DNA of 64,000 nt from Arthonia radiata (taxonomy: Eukaryota; Ascomycota; Arthoniomycetes; Arthoniales; Arthoniaceae): NCBI GenBank assembly GCA_002989075.1, contig PSQN01000016.1, positions 806,001 through 870,000 of the forward strand, written 5' to 3'. The notes beneath the pieces are model-generated. The model saw nothing but the letters and a program-made list of their open reading frames with translations, was not told where the DNA came from and did no database searches. Shown in pieces: positions 45,490-59,511 of this stretch (the stretch's first letter is position 1; each line of letters opens with the position of its first letter). The translations under genes were made by a program, and so were the position numbers.

Positions 45490-48400
45490 ATGTCGTTGGC
45501 CAATGGAGGTCCACAATCCTCTACCTCCACTGTCAAGCGCTCGCGAAACGACATCCGCATCAAAGAGGCCTCCCCCGATGTTATAAACGACCTGCTTGCC
45601 TCTCTGTCCACAATCTCGTTACCCGCCGACTCCGATAGCTATTCGCCATTGATACCCGACCGCGAAGCTTCTCTGCGATCACCTCCGCCATCTGTTCGAG
45701 CATCCTCATCCCAAAGACCGTCCGCGCCCACCTCCATCTTCTCGCGCGAACCATCCGCCAGCTTCCAGGAGGAGCCACAATCTGCAGCTGCTTCGAGCTC
45801 ATCCATCGGCGAAGTGTCTGTGACACATGTCGCCGATTCACCAACCATCAGAACCTCACGACGTCCTTCTGGCTACTCCAAGATCACCGCGCCGAAATCC
45901 TCACAGAAGACCAAACCATCACAGAACTTACGTAGTCCGTACGCGCCTTCACCAAACACTACAGCTCCTCCGTCAAGGCAGCGTCAGGAGCCGACGCTGC
46001 CGCAACTCCCTGAAGAAGCCACCACACCACCGAAGACTATCAAATCAAAGAAGACTTCAGACGAAGCACGAAGAGCACGCGCATTAACGGCAAGAACTCA
46101 AAGAGATAGCCTCCAGGTCACAAGATCGCGAGACACCAAAGGCAAGCAGAAAGCGTCGTCTGATTCGCCCACCACTCCTCTCTACAGTCCGCTAGAGCCG
46201 CCTCCACCACAGTCTTTGCAAGGTCACATTCCATATCAGAGGAGTCGATCGCCCACGACGAAGCCGACTCAGCGATTGTTCCTGTCGGAACAAGTCTCGC
46301 CAGCCGCGAGATCGCCAGCACGTGCGCCGAGAGGCCAGGATGACTTATATACTTCTCGGACCAGTTCGAGGACAATACGTCCGGAACGATCGACCGAAAA
46401 TTTCGTCATCGTGCACCGCAAGAAAGATGAAGTAGCGGCGCCTCCTTCTGACAGACGAAAGGTCATACCTTCACGAAGCTCGTCGGTCGGACGCACCTCA
46501 GGTAGCCCACCAAAATTCGGTCGATCTTCACGACGCTCGAGTTTGCGCAGTCAGCACCAGTCGCCCGAGACAGTCCCCGAAGAGAAGAACGAAGATGAGC
46601 AGGCAGCTGTGGGTCATCAGGAATCAAGCGCACAAGCAGGGACCGTGCAAGAGGAGCCTGAAGAGTTTGAGATGGAGGAAGAAAACAGCGTGATGAGACG
46701 AATTCGGGAGCTGCGGGCAGCCAAAGAGCAACGAGATAAGACTAGCCAGCAATCAGTAATAAGTAATCCTAATCAGCTTGCAACTCCATCGAGTCCGCGC
46801 AACACGACAACGCCGCGACAGAGACCCCCGGATACATCACGGGCAGCAACACAGGTGCAAGAAGCGACGCGCGTAAAAGAGCGCAAGATCAGTGTCAAGA
46901 CCGATGGACAAGTACAGACTCTCGAACCCCCGCCAGCGATATCCTCCGGCTCAGCGTCACCGACCCGCGCAAGTTTCTCGCGACCTCGTCCAACAGGTGT
47001 CGACGGACGTCCGCTATCACCTATGGGCGCTCTTTCAGGGGCACCTTTCCCGCGCAAATCACCGCTCAATGCCAATCCAGTCACATTCGCACAGGACGTA
47101 CCTCTATCCAGATCTGCATCGAGAATCAAACGCTGGTCAAATCCTGATCTCGCGGCTGCTAAGAAATCGTATCAACGTCACACGCGCGATGATTCCAGCA
47201 AGACGGAAAAGGGCGTTGCGGCCTCGCCACCTTTACTCGAGGAGAAGCCACCTAACGAAAACGACGTCAGTGATGCCGTTGAGAAGTTTGTAAACTCGCC
47301 CCGCTTATCCCAGCGCATCACGCCTTCAGGTGAGTCTCGCGTCATCTCTTTCTCTGAGGTAGGTGACCCGTTCGGCCACGCAGTGTTCTGCTGCGTCGGT
47401 ATGGGTCTCACCCGGTACGTGATGGCTTTCTATGAAGAGCTAGCAACTAGTCTGAAATTACGCCTCATTACTCTCGAGAGACCTGGCATCGGAGAAAGCA
47501 CCCCCTATCAAGAACCACGCTCTCCGCTTTACTGGCCTGATGACATCCGTGCGGTGTGCAACCGTTTGTCTATCCGCAACTTCTCCCTTGTCGCCCACTC
47601 CGCTGGTGCGATTTACGCTCTAGCAACTGCCCTGAAAATGCCATCTCGCGTTCGGGGTAGGATACATCTGCTTGCGCCGTGGATACCACCTTCGCAGCTG
47701 TCTTCACAGTCAACTTCCAACTCGCCCTCCGGCTCTCCGGCAAAAGTTCAAGCACTGCCACGCGCCCAGCGATTTCTCCGCTACGTTCCCACGCCATTGT
47801 TGAGGCTCGGGAGCTCTTCATACGGTATGGGCAAGCCTGTAGGCCAGCAGTCACCGACACCCAAGAATGGTAAAAGCTCAAGTACAAGCGCAATGACGAG
47901 TCCACGGCCGAGCATGGGCTCAAAGACTTTCAGTAATGGTCCAAGCTTTCTGGCCGTGAGCACGCGTCCTTCGGTCGACAGACGGCAGGGGATAATTGGG
48001 CTTCCCGCTGGCTCGCCTCGTCTCGAAGATCTAGTCACGGTACCCAGCGACCATAATCTCGCTGCTGCTGTGCTCTCTGCGGGTCGAGATGCTGCAGCAA
48101 CACCACCGCCAATCAACCGGGCGCGCAGCACGACCAGCCCTGAGGAATCCATGGCGTGGCAGAAACGGTACGATGTGGAGCTGACAGCTACTATCTGGGA
48201 GCTTGCAACGCGCAATGCCAATCCGGCAGTCGATCTGTTTGTCTGTCTCGAGCGTAATAGTCCGGTCGGCTTCCGCTATCGTGATGTTGCGCGCGAGGTT
48301 GTCATTCGACATGGGAGCAAAGATACCCGTGTGCCCCTGGACAATGTCAAGTGGCTTGGGACGCAAGTGTTGCAAAAAGCCGAGGTCAGAATACTTGAGG

Positions 48401-48555
48401 GCGAAGGTCACGGGTTGATGGCCAACGCTGGTGTCATGGCCAGCGTTCTGGCCGAGGTCGGCAAGGAGGCGGAGATGGGTGATACGTATGGCAATCTGGG
48501 GTCGAACAGCGCTTACAACAGTCCTGTGCTGGAGACAGAGGCGGCAACGTTCTGA
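45490..48555 (+). CDS. Large alpha/beta hydrolase fold protein
   Basis: Single exon, 1021 aa, start MSLANGGPQS. Residues 1 to about 600 are Ser/Pro/Arg-rich, low-complexity and likely disordered, with a short acidic coiled-coil-like part near 385-420 (EEPEEFEMEEENSVMRRIRE). The hydrolase fold runs from about 615 to 1005. The nucleophile elbow is AHSAGA with S704; the acid is probably D945 in GSKDTRVP and the base H974 in EGEGHGLM. A Ser-rich insert at about 745-880 lies in the cap position. Conserved in filamentous ascomycetes as an uncharacterised hydrolase; substrate unknown. The long disordered head points to a regulated or scaffold-bound protein. Confidence 0.88.
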   Translation: MSLANGGPQSSTSTVKRSRNDIRIKEASPDVINDLLASLSTISLPADSDSYSPLIPDREASLRSPPPSVRASSSQRPSAPTSIFSREPSASFQEEPQSAAASSSSIGEVSVTHVADSPTIRTSRRPSGYSKITAPKSSQKTKPSQNLRSPYAPSPNTTAPPSRQRQEPTLPQLPEEATTPPKTIKSKKTSDEARRARALTARTQRDSLQVTRSRDTKGKQKASSDSPTTPLYSPLEPPPPQSLQGHIPYQRSRSPTTKPTQRLFLSEQVSPAARSPARAPRGQDDLYTSRTSSRTIRPERSTENFVIVHRKKDEVAAPPSDRRKVIPSRSSSVGRTSGSPPKFGRSSRRSSLRSQHQSPETVPEEKNEDEQAAVGHQESSAQAGTVQEEPEEFEMEEENSVMRRIRELRAAKEQRDKTSQQSVISNPNQLATPSSPRNTTTPRQRPPDTSRAATQVQEATRVKERKISVKTDGQVQTLEPPPAISSGSASPTRASFSRPRPTGVDGRPLSPMGALSGAPFPRKSPLNANPVTFAQDVPLSRSASRIKRWSNPDLAAAKKSYQRHTRDDSSKTEKGVAASPPLLEEKPPNENDVSDAVEKFVNSPRLSQRITPSGESRVISFSEVGDPFGHAVFCCVGMGLTRYVMAFYEELATSLKLRLITLERPGIGESTPYQEPRSPLYWPDDIRAVCNRLSIRNFSLVAHSAGAIYALATALKMPSRVRGRIHLLAPWIPPSQLSSQSTSNSPSGSPAKVQALPRAQRFLRYVPTPLLRLGSSSYGMGKPVGQQSPTPKNGKSSSTSAMTSPRPSMGSKTFSNGPSFLAVSTRPSVDRRQGIIGLPAGSPRLEDLVTVPSDHNLAAAVLSAGRDAAATPPPINRARSTTSPEESMAWQKRYDVELTATIWELATRNANPAVDLFVCLERNSPVGFRYRDVAREVVIRHGSKDTRVPLDNVKWLGTQVLQKAEVRILEGEGHGLMANAGVMASVLAEVGKEAEMGDTYGNLGSNSAYNSPVLETEAATF

Positions 48556-49265
48556 TGAGCCCTGGCTTATGCCACAGACGGTGGGGTACTTACCGGCGTT
48601 AATGGGAGGTTTTTTGCTTCTATGATACCACTGCAGCGCACATTCGAATTTAGTGTATTCTTTCAAGAGGAGAAGCAAGGCGGACAGACTTACGATACAA
48701 GTCACCAAAGGGTCATTGTGAGGAACCAATGTAAGAAGCATGCAAGACGTAGAAGAAGAAGCTGTGGCTCCAGAAGATGCCGAAATCGTCTCTTGTCTCG
48801 ACTCTACATCTGGTGTCTAGACTCTAAATTAACTTGCGGTGCCGGTATCATTCGATTCCCTCTACCCTCGAACATGATCGCCAGCCCAAATCTCTGCTAT
48901 CGTTCTATATCACCTTCTCCGTGATCTGTCTTCGGTCCTCCGTCGTTGAGAATCATGCCTGACACTCGCTTGTGATCGTGTAGTGCTGAGCCTGGTCCGC
49001 TGCTCATACCATGCAGAACATGACCGTGACCACACCGGTTCTGAGCGGTGCGCACCAACTCGGAGCGTTTCGTCTTGCGAGTTCTCAGCTCTGACCAGAT
49101 TGATGGCGGTCTTCGCCAGTCACCGGTCGTAGTGAAACGCCCATGTCCAGGACCGCTCACTCTTCATCACCATGTCTCGCAGGGCCGATCAATCTTCATG
49201 CGAGCAAGAGAGCAGCTTACGAATCCGCATGCAAGTCCCTCCCGTTCAGATACGCTCTGCATTGC
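48556..49265. other. Intergenic stretch between convergent genes
   Basis: About 0.7 kb holding the 3' ends of the hydrolase gene (plus) and VPS20 (minus). No supported gene. Confidence 0.5.
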
Positions 49266-50046
49266 TCAAGAAGGCATCATCTTCCACTTCCTCTTCCCCT
49301 CTTCCTCCACCCTATCCACAACCACCTCACCCTCCGGCGCATCCGGCAGCGGCGCCCCCACCGGCACCTGCGGCATCCCCATCTTTCTCCCCTCCTCAAC
49401 CCCACCACCAGTCTTAACCCCCCCACCAACCCATTCCACACCCTCCCTCTCCAACACCCCCAACTCCACCTCCACCTCCCCCTCCTCCTCCACACTCAAC
49501 TGCCCAGCCAACATCCCCGCAACCTCCTCCTGATACCCCCTCTCCTCCTCACTCCTCCCCATAATCCGCTCCACCCCCTCCACGCCCCCCATCTCCTTCC
49601 GAATCTCCTTCAGCACCTCCGTCCCCCGCTGCAGACCAAAAAGCACATCCTTCTGTATCAGCGCGAACTCCACATCATTGGCTAACTTTTGCAGTTGCTC
49701 GAGTTGGGCGTCCGTGCGCGAGAGGAGGGTTTCTTGGTACTTCTTGCGGCGGAGGGCGAGGAGGGCGGCGGGCCGGTTGTGTTGGGTGAGGGCAGTGCGG
49801 GCGGCGGCGGTTTCGAGGGATGTGAGGTGGGTGAGGCGGAGGGAGTGTTGTTTTAGTTTGTCGCGTTGGAGTTTGAGGTCGAGGATTGCTCTGGTGGGGT
49901 GTTAGTGGGTGTGGTGGTGGGGGGTGTGTGTGGAGGGTAAGGTGGTGGTGGCGGAGGGGTGTGGAGGGTACGGGAGGTATAGGGTGGGACTGGAGGGCGT
50001 ACTTGTCTTGCGCGGTTACTTTAGGCGCGGAGGAGGTGTTGCCCAT
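49266..50046 (-). CDS. VPS20: ESCRT-III subunit Vps20 (CHMP6, Snf7 family)
   Basis: Two exons, 50003-50046 and 49266-49890, 222 aa. The tiny first exon gives MGNTSSAPKVTAQDK, including the Gly2 that is myristoylated in this family. The 112-nt intron (phase 2) joins it to AILDLKLQRDKLKQ. The Snf7 core follows: RRKKYQETLLSRTDAQLEQL, NDVEFALIQKDVLFGLQ and VLKEIRKEMGG. The C-terminal third is acidic and Gly/Val-rich, as usual. Vps20 links ESCRT-II to Snf7 assembly on endosomes during multivesicular body sorting. The C-terminal coding strand is very purine-rich, which gives long C/T runs on the plus strand. Confidence 0.95.
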
Positions 50047-50366
50047 GCTAGAGCGGCTGGGATGTCAGGGGAGAGTGATGCGCCGGCTCGTCGTGGATGC
50101 GATGATGTTGGCGTGATGAGATGCCAAGGTGGAGATAAGAGGCCATACGGTTATCTCCGAATGCGTATCGATAAACACTTTTTGGATGAAAACGAGAACG
50201 ACGATCTCGAGCGTCGACATGAAATCGCATTTGCCAGCGTTCCGTCACTTCGACGTCCGATACACCGGCGCGCCGCCGTCAGCGATCTCACAACCAAAAT
50301 CTCACATAGCGCCAATCCACCTCTGACCACTCTCCAGCATCACCACCATCACCGCCCCTCCCCGTA
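50047..50366. promoter_or_regulatory. Divergent promoter, VPS20 and RIX7
   Basis: A compact 320-bp stretch between two divergent start codons. The RIX7 side ends in a CACCACCATCACCGCCCC run just before the ATG, typical of a pyrimidine-rich fungal leader. Confidence 0.55.
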
Positions 50367-53494
<3,128 letters not shown>

Positions 53495-54169
53495 TGAGTG
53501 TAGAAGCGGAATGAACAGCTTGCGCGGTGGTTGAGTGTTGTTCTCTTGGTTTGCTTTTTAGAGTGATGCCGCCGTGCCAGCAGTTTTTCGCAGGGGCTAA
53601 AGGACTTTGCTCTAGGCTGGATGTGCTCTTAACTTTCCACTCGTTTGCTATGCTTGAGATAGTCTGTGCTCAGAGTCGTCATGAATGCTGCCCGTCGAAC
53701 ACGATGACATACAGGCGATCTAAGCAGTAGAAAGAGCACGAATATTGAGTCGTGGTGATGCGCGTGAAATCAAGTGCGCGCCGGCATGCTGGTGCCGAGA
53801 AGTACAAGAAAAAGCGGAGGCATATGCTAAAAGCTGAGGCGCGATGATTTTAAAATGTAGATATGGCAATATGAGCGCTGCTTCTACAGAAATAGCATGT
53901 CTCAAGTCTCGTTCAACTTATGCCGCTGCATATCGTACACGCTTGGCTCTGTCCCCTACATTCTTCTTACCGTTCTCACTCATTCTTGGGGAGTTTTTTG
54001 GTTCTAAACTTCTCTTGCGAGCCTCTGTTGACTTATTGCTGGTGATTTCTCTTCGTCTAGTATCGGGTCACTTTTGCAAGTATAGCCCGAGGGAGCCTTT
54101 CACGAACTCAAGTACCAGCTCACAATGCCTGAGCAATTCCGAAACCCACTGAATGTCAACGCTTTGTTA
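53495..54169. other. Intergenic stretch between convergent RIX7 and NLR-like genes
   Basis: About 0.7 kb of 3' flanking DNA for both genes. No open frame of note. Confidence 0.5.
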
Positions 54170-57100
54170 TCAGTCGGTCATCGGGAACTTGAGCAATCCA
54201 CGCGAAAGCGTCGGCGCTGTTGCAGGATCACACTCGTACAGAATGCGTGCAGTCTCTGCAACAAGCTCGGTAGCGTCTGTGTCCCGTTCATCCAGTCCAG
54301 TGGGAGCGGGCTTGATGACTGCCCGACATGCCAGCTTCTGCTCATCGTCAGAAGCCTCGTAGATGACGGCGATGTCGGCGACAGGTCGGTCGCAAAGATG
54401 ATTAGCCGAGCGAGCAGCTTGCTGAGGCTCAAGTTGGTGTGCGACGTCGCATCCTATCGCAATGGTGTCGATGACTGTGAGATTAGGGGCAAACTGCGCT
54501 GTCAACACTTCTACAACGTCCGCCAAGGCTGGCAAGACGCTGGAGAAGGTAGAACAAAGGGCCAACGGCGAGCATCGCCGCTTGATCATCAGGTCTCGGT
54601 TGTCTGTTGTGACTGCGCTCATCTTGATGTCGCATCCAACAAATTCTTGACGGTTGGCGCGGAATTCGAGGAAAGCCAGCATCAATTTTACTGCGACATG
54701 ACAATGAAATGCCGCATCATCGGCATTCCTGGTCCGCAAAGTCTCGTAGACCTCTGTAAGCAGCAGCTGCCACAGTGTGCACTTTCCCCGCAGGTTGCGA
54801 GGAGTCCGAAAGCTCTTGAGTCGATGTTCCATGCTTAAAGGTTGGTCTGTATCCGGCTCGTTGACATCGATTCCAGACTTGATGAAGGCTCCTGTGATAT
54901 CCAGATAGTCAGCAGAGCTCTCATCTGAACCACGTGCCTGTTTTAAGCAGCAGATTATGACAGAAAATAGATCTCTCCGCAGTAGCGAGTTGGACTTGAA
55001 TGGTTCGGTCTTCATGTTCATCTTGGTGTATTTGATACAGCCAGACGCAGCGGCTTTCGCCACGAACGTCCACTTTGCCCCATCGGAGGGATCGTGGCGG
55101 TCAGTGAGGTTGTGGATTCTGATCATTGACTGGAAATAGATGTCCAGCAACTCCGCCACGGGCTTTTGAAAACTTTCCTGAAGCTCTGCTAGAGCAGCAT
55201 GAATGAAAGGTGCGTTAGTGTCAATAGAGAAACCATACTTGTCGTCCGGGGGCCCGGCATGCCCTTTGCTCAGGCTAATGCGAAGAACATCAGCCTTGAG
55301 CAAACGCATGTTGGCTTTCGGGCTATTCCAGTTGCCAAAGCCGAGGTCTTGAAGCTTCTTCCGATTTTTCAGGACAATCCCAACCAGAGATCCATGTATA
55401 AAGTCGACGTTCCAGCGGTCGTTGAACTATTTGACGGCTCCGTCTTGGCCCTCTGTACCTGCAATTGAATCTTTGACATCAGTCTCTACACATTGCTCGA
55501 CAGTAAGAAGGCCGGCCGATACAAGAGGAAGAATCTCTTTGAGTCGGTAGCAGTAAGTTGCAGCACTTGCAAGCTGCATCTGCCATCCCTCATCTGGTAA
55601 TGGTTCCTCACCGACGAAATACGCCAAGGCGATCCTCAGTAAAGAAGTTCCTCCGCAAGCGTGAGAGGCTGTTATGAGTATATCAAAAAGTACCGTGAGG
55701 TGCGGCCTCCATTTCGACGTGACTGAATGCAGTCCATAATCGATCAATGGTTCGAGCATAGTCGGCATTTTTGCGAGATACTCTTGGACGTGTGCAAGCG
55801 TAGACCCTGTGTTCAATAGATCTTGAATAAAGCCAACACACAACTTCGCCCATATAAAGAGTCCCTCGGACCTTACACTCACGTCTTCCCTGAGGGTTGC
55901 CACCTCGGTAGTGGTTAGCTTGTGTGGGCAGATAGAATGCTGAGATATCTTTTGGAGTCTGTTCAGTATATAGGTTGAAATATCATTGTAAATGAAGTGA
56001 TGCAGTGGAAGTTGTGCGTATGACGCAAGAGCTGAATACAACTCGACTGTGGGTCTTGAAGAGACACAATATTTGACGCGACCTCTTTTTTTTGTCGCCA
56101 TCATGAAATCCAGTAATGTATTTGTATTATTTTCAAGTTCGTCGACGCCGTCAAGAAACAGGCACACTGGCGTCTTCAATGTTGCAAGAGCTATTGACAG
56201 ACAACGGTGCAACATAGGCAGAGACCAAAGAGGCAAGCTCATTCCTTCGTCGAGCTGGAAGCCCGTGTTTGTCGACATGAACAAGCAGACATGGTCAATC
56301 AAGCCGTTCTCTGCGACGAGGACCTGGTATAAAAGGCTCCTGAAACAGCCTTCAAGGTCTCGTTGAAGAGAGTATCCAGCTGTCGAAAAGTAATGCGCTA
56401 GCACTAGCACTGGCTCGGGCTTGCTCCAGATATGAAGAAAAGAATTTGTTTGAGGCGATTGATGTAGGAACTTCATGAATGTCGACTTGCCTTTCGAGTC
56501 ATATCAACATTGCAATCTCGCTTCCGTTACGTAGCCACTTAACTATTCCATGGATCCCCCGAATCCAATATAGACTCTCTCCATGCTGCAGCCAATCCAG
56601 AAACTCCTCCCGCGGTGGAACGTTGCTAGAGGGGTGAAAGATCCACTCAAATGTTTTGTCGTCTCTGTTTTCAATCTGATGCTCCCGCGAGAACATTCCT
56701 GGAAACTCAAGGCTTTGTAGCAATTTTCCGAGCACGTCTGAAGAACTTGTAGTGAGGCGGGGGCTGCGATCGAGTGGATGTGTTTCATTTGAGGAGTTAG
56801 AGGTGTCAGTCAGATCTGAGGTCATGGCCTGCACGTCGTATTTTGGAATTTCTCCATATCTGTGCGCTGCTTGGATGACAGACGTGTCAATTGCGGGATA
56901 CCGGTATCTGATTAATTTACGGAGGTCTTCAGAATCGCTCAGGCTTTGATCTAACGCCTGTGCCATCTTCCTCATGTCGTACTTGAGCTCGTTGAGATAT
57001 ACGTGAGTGGCTTCCGCGAATGAGATAGTCCGCGACCTGTAATAGTACTATTGTCAGTGCTTTGATCAGACGTGAGTTGTGAACAGCTAACCAACCTCAA

Positions 57101-57529
57101 GTCAATGGTAACAAGTGTGCTCAATGTCCTCTGGTAGTCATCAAGCTCTCTTTGGATCTCCTGTATCTTCCCTCGCTTACGAAATAGTTGCACTGATGTC
57201 TTCATCGCTTCACGCCGTTTCGCTGCGCCATCGAGTCTAAGCGGACGCAGCTCATCGAGAAGCTTCTTTATCGATCGACAACAGCCCACACCCACATCGT
57301 GAAGTTGCTCATCTGCCGCAGACATATTGCCCCTCAGCGCTGCGCTTTCAATATTGTGGTTGAGATCGATCATGGCCATTTCCAATGCTCCTACGAGCTT
57401 GGCCAAGGTCCTAGTCTCCGCGGCAGCGCCATTCCGATATATCTGCTGACAATACACGGCGAGCTTCCATCCAATACTAAGTAGGTCTGCCACACCGCAA
57501 GCGATGGAGAAGGCTGTTCCTGGGTCCAT
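54170..57529 (-). CDS. NACHT-domain NLR-like (STAND) protein, probably interrupted
   Basis: Exon 1, 57096-57529, encodes a helical N-terminal domain (MDPGTAFSIACGVADLLSIG) of the kind found in front of fungal STAND proteins. A 59-nt phase-2 intron leads to 57036 downward, with a segment ending LYWIRGIHG. KSTFMKFL near 56490 is the P-loop end, but the joint is unclear: the only phase-fitting GT donor I find (about 56531) gives R-K-S-T in place of G-K-S-T. Walker B is CLFLDGVDELEN. RVKYCVSSRP fits the sensor region. A TAG at 55427-55429 then stops the frame, yet the same frame goes on with WNVDFIHGSLVG, the usual post-NACHT 'F-I-H-x-S' motif, to a stop at 54170. No clear ankyrin, WD or TPR repeats follow. 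So either a pseudogene or a shortened protein. Confidence 0.7.
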
Positions 57530-58040
57530 GTCAGCAACGCGTAAGTCACAGCGATCACAGCTGTCGAGGCGAATTCAGCTGCTGTAAAATGAAGGCCTCA
57601 TGGCTTCACAGTAGCATTACAAGAAGACTAAAAACATAGTTTGTCATGGGCCACAATGGAGGGGAGCGGACAGCCGTTGATAAGACGAGTTTGGAGCGAG
57701 AAAGTGCCTCCGCATCTACACGGGAACATGCATAACACCCCTCATTCTCGTGTTACACAAAAGCCTAAGACACGTCATGTGCGAGAGAGCACGAAGGCAC
57801 ACGCTTTCAGAGACGCGTCGAATTTTCCAGGTGTCCCGTTGCCGCTTGGTCCGTTCCGTCTTTTCGCCAAAAGCTGGAGAACAAAAGTCGTGGCAGACTA
57901 ACAGCAAACCCATATCTCTCCGAGACAGCGAGAACCGTCGTTATAAGCTCTAAAAGCACGCTGTGGGATATCTGAGGTCTTATTAAATATTTCTGCGAGC
58001 TCAACTTCGCTCTTGCTTTTGAGTCTGTGAAGACTGAAAG

Positions 58041-58150
58041 GTGTTATGTGCAGGATCGGCCAGTCCAGATAAGTATGCCAAGACACGGGATGCTCAGTGG
58101 GGAATTGCCTAAATAGGCATATACTGTAGTTACGTGATGGACGCGCACAC
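58041..58150 (+). repeat. Left arm of a ~110-bp inverted repeat pair
   Basis: Its reverse complement matches 60959-61067 at about 85% by eye, over the whole length, including GCATCCCGTGTCTTGG and CGATCCTGCACA-type blocks. Most differences are C/T or G/A changes. The two arms enclose about 2.8 kb. Confidence 0.8.
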
Positions 58151-58549
58151 ACTTTGCCGCTCATCACCATGTATCCTAGACCTCTCCCTCATGCAGTCCG
58201 GAATTAATAATTGTCCAAACCTCAACAAAAGGATTAGGTCAAGGTGATTCGACACAAGCATTCCATGACTTTTGTGCCCCAGCCTTGGCCGCAGTCAAGA
58301 TGATGAGCTTCGCAAAACACGAAAGGCGCAAGCGAGGCGTTGACACCACATCGAGTCATACTAATTGTATGGTTGTTCATGTGTGCTCGTTTCACTGCAG
58401 TGTTGACGCTGCGAGGATGCCCTTCGCTGCCATTGTCACCAAGATATACAATAAGTGATGTTGTTATTGTTGTAAGAGAGCAATCACGGCAGTATCACAG
58501 TATTTCCCCGCGGGGCGGTGAGACTCATTCTTTGGACGGAAAAGGGCGA

Positions 58550-58756
58550 TCACGCTAAGTACATCCTTGCGTATTGGAACTCGGATGCATTTCCTAATGT
58601 TGAGTACATGCACCCCTTGAACCTCGGGTCCTCGACGCAGCATTTCCTTTTCTCACTAGCATTATTGATCTCTCCCGGAGGGAATTCCCACAAGGCCATC
58701 GCGCGGCATCCATAGCATGGCAGAGCAAGAGCGGAAACAATGCGCAGCGCATACAT
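58550..58756 (-). CDS. Weak candidate: small Cys-containing secreted protein
   Basis: ATG at 58756, 68 aa, single exon. The first 19 residues (MYALRIVSALALPCYGCRA) could be a signal peptide, with A-x-A-like cleavage near CRA|MALW. The rest has a Cys pair and one further Cys (KRKCCVEDPRFKGC) and one N-glycosylation site. No family recognised. Sits inside the inverted repeat pair. May be chance. Confidence 0.25.
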   Translation of the reverse strand: MYALRIVSALALPCYGCRAMALWEFPPGEINNASEKRKCCVEDPRFKGCMYSTLGNASEFQYARMYLA

Positions 58757-59232
58757 GACTACGAAGGCCACTGTAGAGCGCTTGCAGCCTACAATACCGA
58801 TTGCCGGCCGGGTTTCATTCAACCTTACGATAGGAGATTACCGAGACTCAATCTTGCAATGGCGTCTTCTCATCTACTTCTACGAGTCTGCCTTATTGGC
58901 CTCACGTCAGTAAAAGACAGTAAACACATTCCAGTGACGATGGGAGACACATACATAGGCGGCACTGTGTGCAGTGGAGCAGCAAAAGGATCAAAGAGTT
59001 TCGATGGTTACGACCGACAACACACAGGCCTCTGGCGCCCGATCTTACACGCTCCATCACAAGGTAAGTCACGGCGCCAGAGTGCAGGAACCAGCAACAA
59101 AAGCGCTTCAGCGGACTAAGAGCGTAACGGTGATGTCGCGCGCACTGATCGTATAAGCGTCAATCAGGCGACAAGAACATATGGGTCCGTTCTACATGAC
59201 AGCAGGTGGCTTATTTCCCAGCGTGAACCGCT

Positions 59233-59511
59233 CTAACGCCCTTGACTCCCTTCTCCTTGATCGTCATCGCGATTCTGTCTTGTCAGATCATGCTCCCTCT
59301 CCCACTGCTCATAGTGCGTGTCAGTATAGGCAGGCACTCGACAGCCTCGGCCTTGGATCTCTTGCTCCGACTCCTCTAAGTCCCTCTTATGACTACCTGC
59401 AGTTAGTCTTGGTGCAGGAAAGAGCGAAGCCGGATTAATCGTACAATGTGAGTACTGAAGCAATACTGCGAGGGAGAAAATGATTTTCTCCATGCTTCGT
59501 TTTGGCATCAT
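59233..59511 (-). CDS. Weak candidate: secreted peptide precursor with dibasic site
   Basis: 92 aa from ATG 59511; ATG 59493 (MEKIIFSLAVLLQYSHC) gives the neater signal peptide. A Lys-Arg site (GSHKRDLEE) lies about 40 residues in, as in Kex2-processed precursors. The rest is charged and Gln/Glu/Asp-rich, with one Cys. No family recognised and the plus strand is also open here, so this may be chance. Confidence 0.25.
   Translation of the reverse strand: MMPKRSMEKIIFSLAVLLQYSHCTINPASLFPAPRLTAGSHKRDLEESEQEIQGRGCRVPAYTDTHYEQWEREHDLTRQNRDDDQGEGSQGR

Noticed and set aside
49270-49670. Pro/Thr/Ser-rich plus-strand frames of up to 180 codons over VPS20
   Set aside because: They are the reverse complement of the purine-rich acidic tail of Vps20, not a gene.
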